Source: Olleya sediminilitoris (GTDB taxonomy: Bacteria; Bacteroidota; Bacteroidia; Flavobacteriales; Flavobacteriaceae). From it: 64,000 bases of DNA. Each line of letters starts with the position of its first letter. The first letter of the stretch is position 1. Below are positions 63,840 through 64,000 of the stretch, piece after piece. A model generated the notes under the pieces. That model was not told where the DNA came from and did not search any database. It was given only the letters and a program-made list of their open reading frames with translations. The translations under genes and the position numbers were made by a program. Location of the stretch: assembly GCF_016785945.1 (NCBI RefSeq), contig NZ_JAEMEF010000008.1, positions 87,720-151,719 of the forward strand, given 5' to 3'.

Positions 63840-64000
63840 CTAACCTTGAGTAGGAATCTTATTCTTTTTAATTCCACTTGTTGCTAATAATTTAACCTCA
63901 ACTGGCTTTACTGTTGTTTCTGATGTTGCTGTCGGAGCATCATTTAAAGTGCTTACTGCTGATAATAATACTATTGAAAAAAGAGCTACTAATGTTATTT
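63840..64000 (-). CDS. 57-residue secreted peptide, copy 2, start outside window
   Basis: Minus strand, stop TAG at 63840-63842. The visible 53 codons match copy 1 with a single base change (TCC for CCC on the plus strand, silent in Gly) apart from the last codons; the end reads KNKIPTQG again. By comparison with copy 1 its ATG would lie at 64013, 13 nt beyond the edge. The period between copies is 248 bp. More copies may follow to the right. Confidence 0.8.
   Translation of the reverse strand, partial: ITLVALFSIVLLSAVSTLNDAPTATSETTVKPVEVKLLATSGIKKNKIPTQG

Overview
The window looks like chromosomal DNA from a marine or psychrotolerant member of the Flavobacteriaceae (Bacteroidota). The base composition is AT-rich, promoters carry TAnnTTTG-type -7 boxes without clear Shine-Dalgarno sites, and there is a SusC/SusD pair. 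Several proteins end in type IX secretion (T9SS) sorting domains, and lipoproteins, M56/BlaI pairs and LytTR regulators of flavobacterial type are present. No phage, plasmid, insertion sequence or CRISPR array is visible. The genus cannot be fixed from the sequence alone. || Region 1 (1-19250) is a complete alpha-glucan (starch/maltodextrin) utilisation locus around a LacI-type regulator. The leftward arm encodes an MFS sugar importer, beta-phosphoglucomutase, a GH65 maltose-phosphorylase-like enzyme, a GH13 neopullulanase-like lipoprotein and a multidomain esterase-GH31 enzyme cut by the window edge. The rightward arm encodes SusC, a SusD that carries an inserted SusE-type starch-binding domain, SusE, and a T9SS-exported GH13 amylase. 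A perfect 16-bp LacI-type operator lies upstream of susC. The logic is surface amylase -> SusCD uptake -> periplasmic trimming -> MFS import -> phosphorolysis -> glucose 6-phosphate. A tRNA-Leu(UAG) gene follows. || Region 2 (19450-25700) holds an M20 dipeptidase, a BlaI/M56 (BlaR1-like) pair behind three operator copies, a DUF4407 membrane protein and a PhnA-like protein. || Region 3 (25700-40100) is an exopolysaccharide-type cluster. It has mannose-6-phosphate isomerase, a response-regulator/ALG5-like glycosyltransferase fusion, a degenerate paralogue of that glycosyltransferase, a GT-C membrane protein, an Ig-like periplasmic protein, a GH5-like hydrolase, a GT4 enzyme, a Wzx-like flippase, two STAS proteins and an outer-membrane TPR/beta-barrel protein. 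|| Region 4 (40100-51300) has a frameshifted APC permease, a T9SS surface protein, a CAP-domain lipoprotein and a seven-gene signalling operon: REC - H-NOX - PAS/PAS kinase - FIST - kinase - Hpt - LytTR regulator. This combines two candidate nitric-oxide sensors (H-NOX and the NosP-like FIST protein) with a phosphorelay. || The most striking signal joins regions 3 and 4. The sequence CCATTCGTC(T/G)ACAC lies upstream of six leftward transcription units: REC-GT, GT4, STAS, T9SS protein, CAP protein and the signalling operon itself. In five of the six it is 47-48 nt upstream of a -7 box. I propose a nitric-oxide-responsive, LytTR-controlled matrix/adhesion regulon. The motif and spacing are seen directly; the regulator and the signal are inferred. 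|| Region 5 (51300-60600) is mostly housekeeping and envelope genes: YjbR, DUF4230, cyclase, hemW, ruvC, an LPG-synthase-like membrane protein, GT2, beta-barrel proteins, PDZ-T9SS, and a broken M56/TonB remnant. Region 6 (60800-64000) is a LuxR-type response regulator, a periplasmic-TPR histidine kinase and a tandem array of at least two nearly identical genes for 57-residue secreted peptides, which looks like a peptide-signalling module and continues past the right edge.
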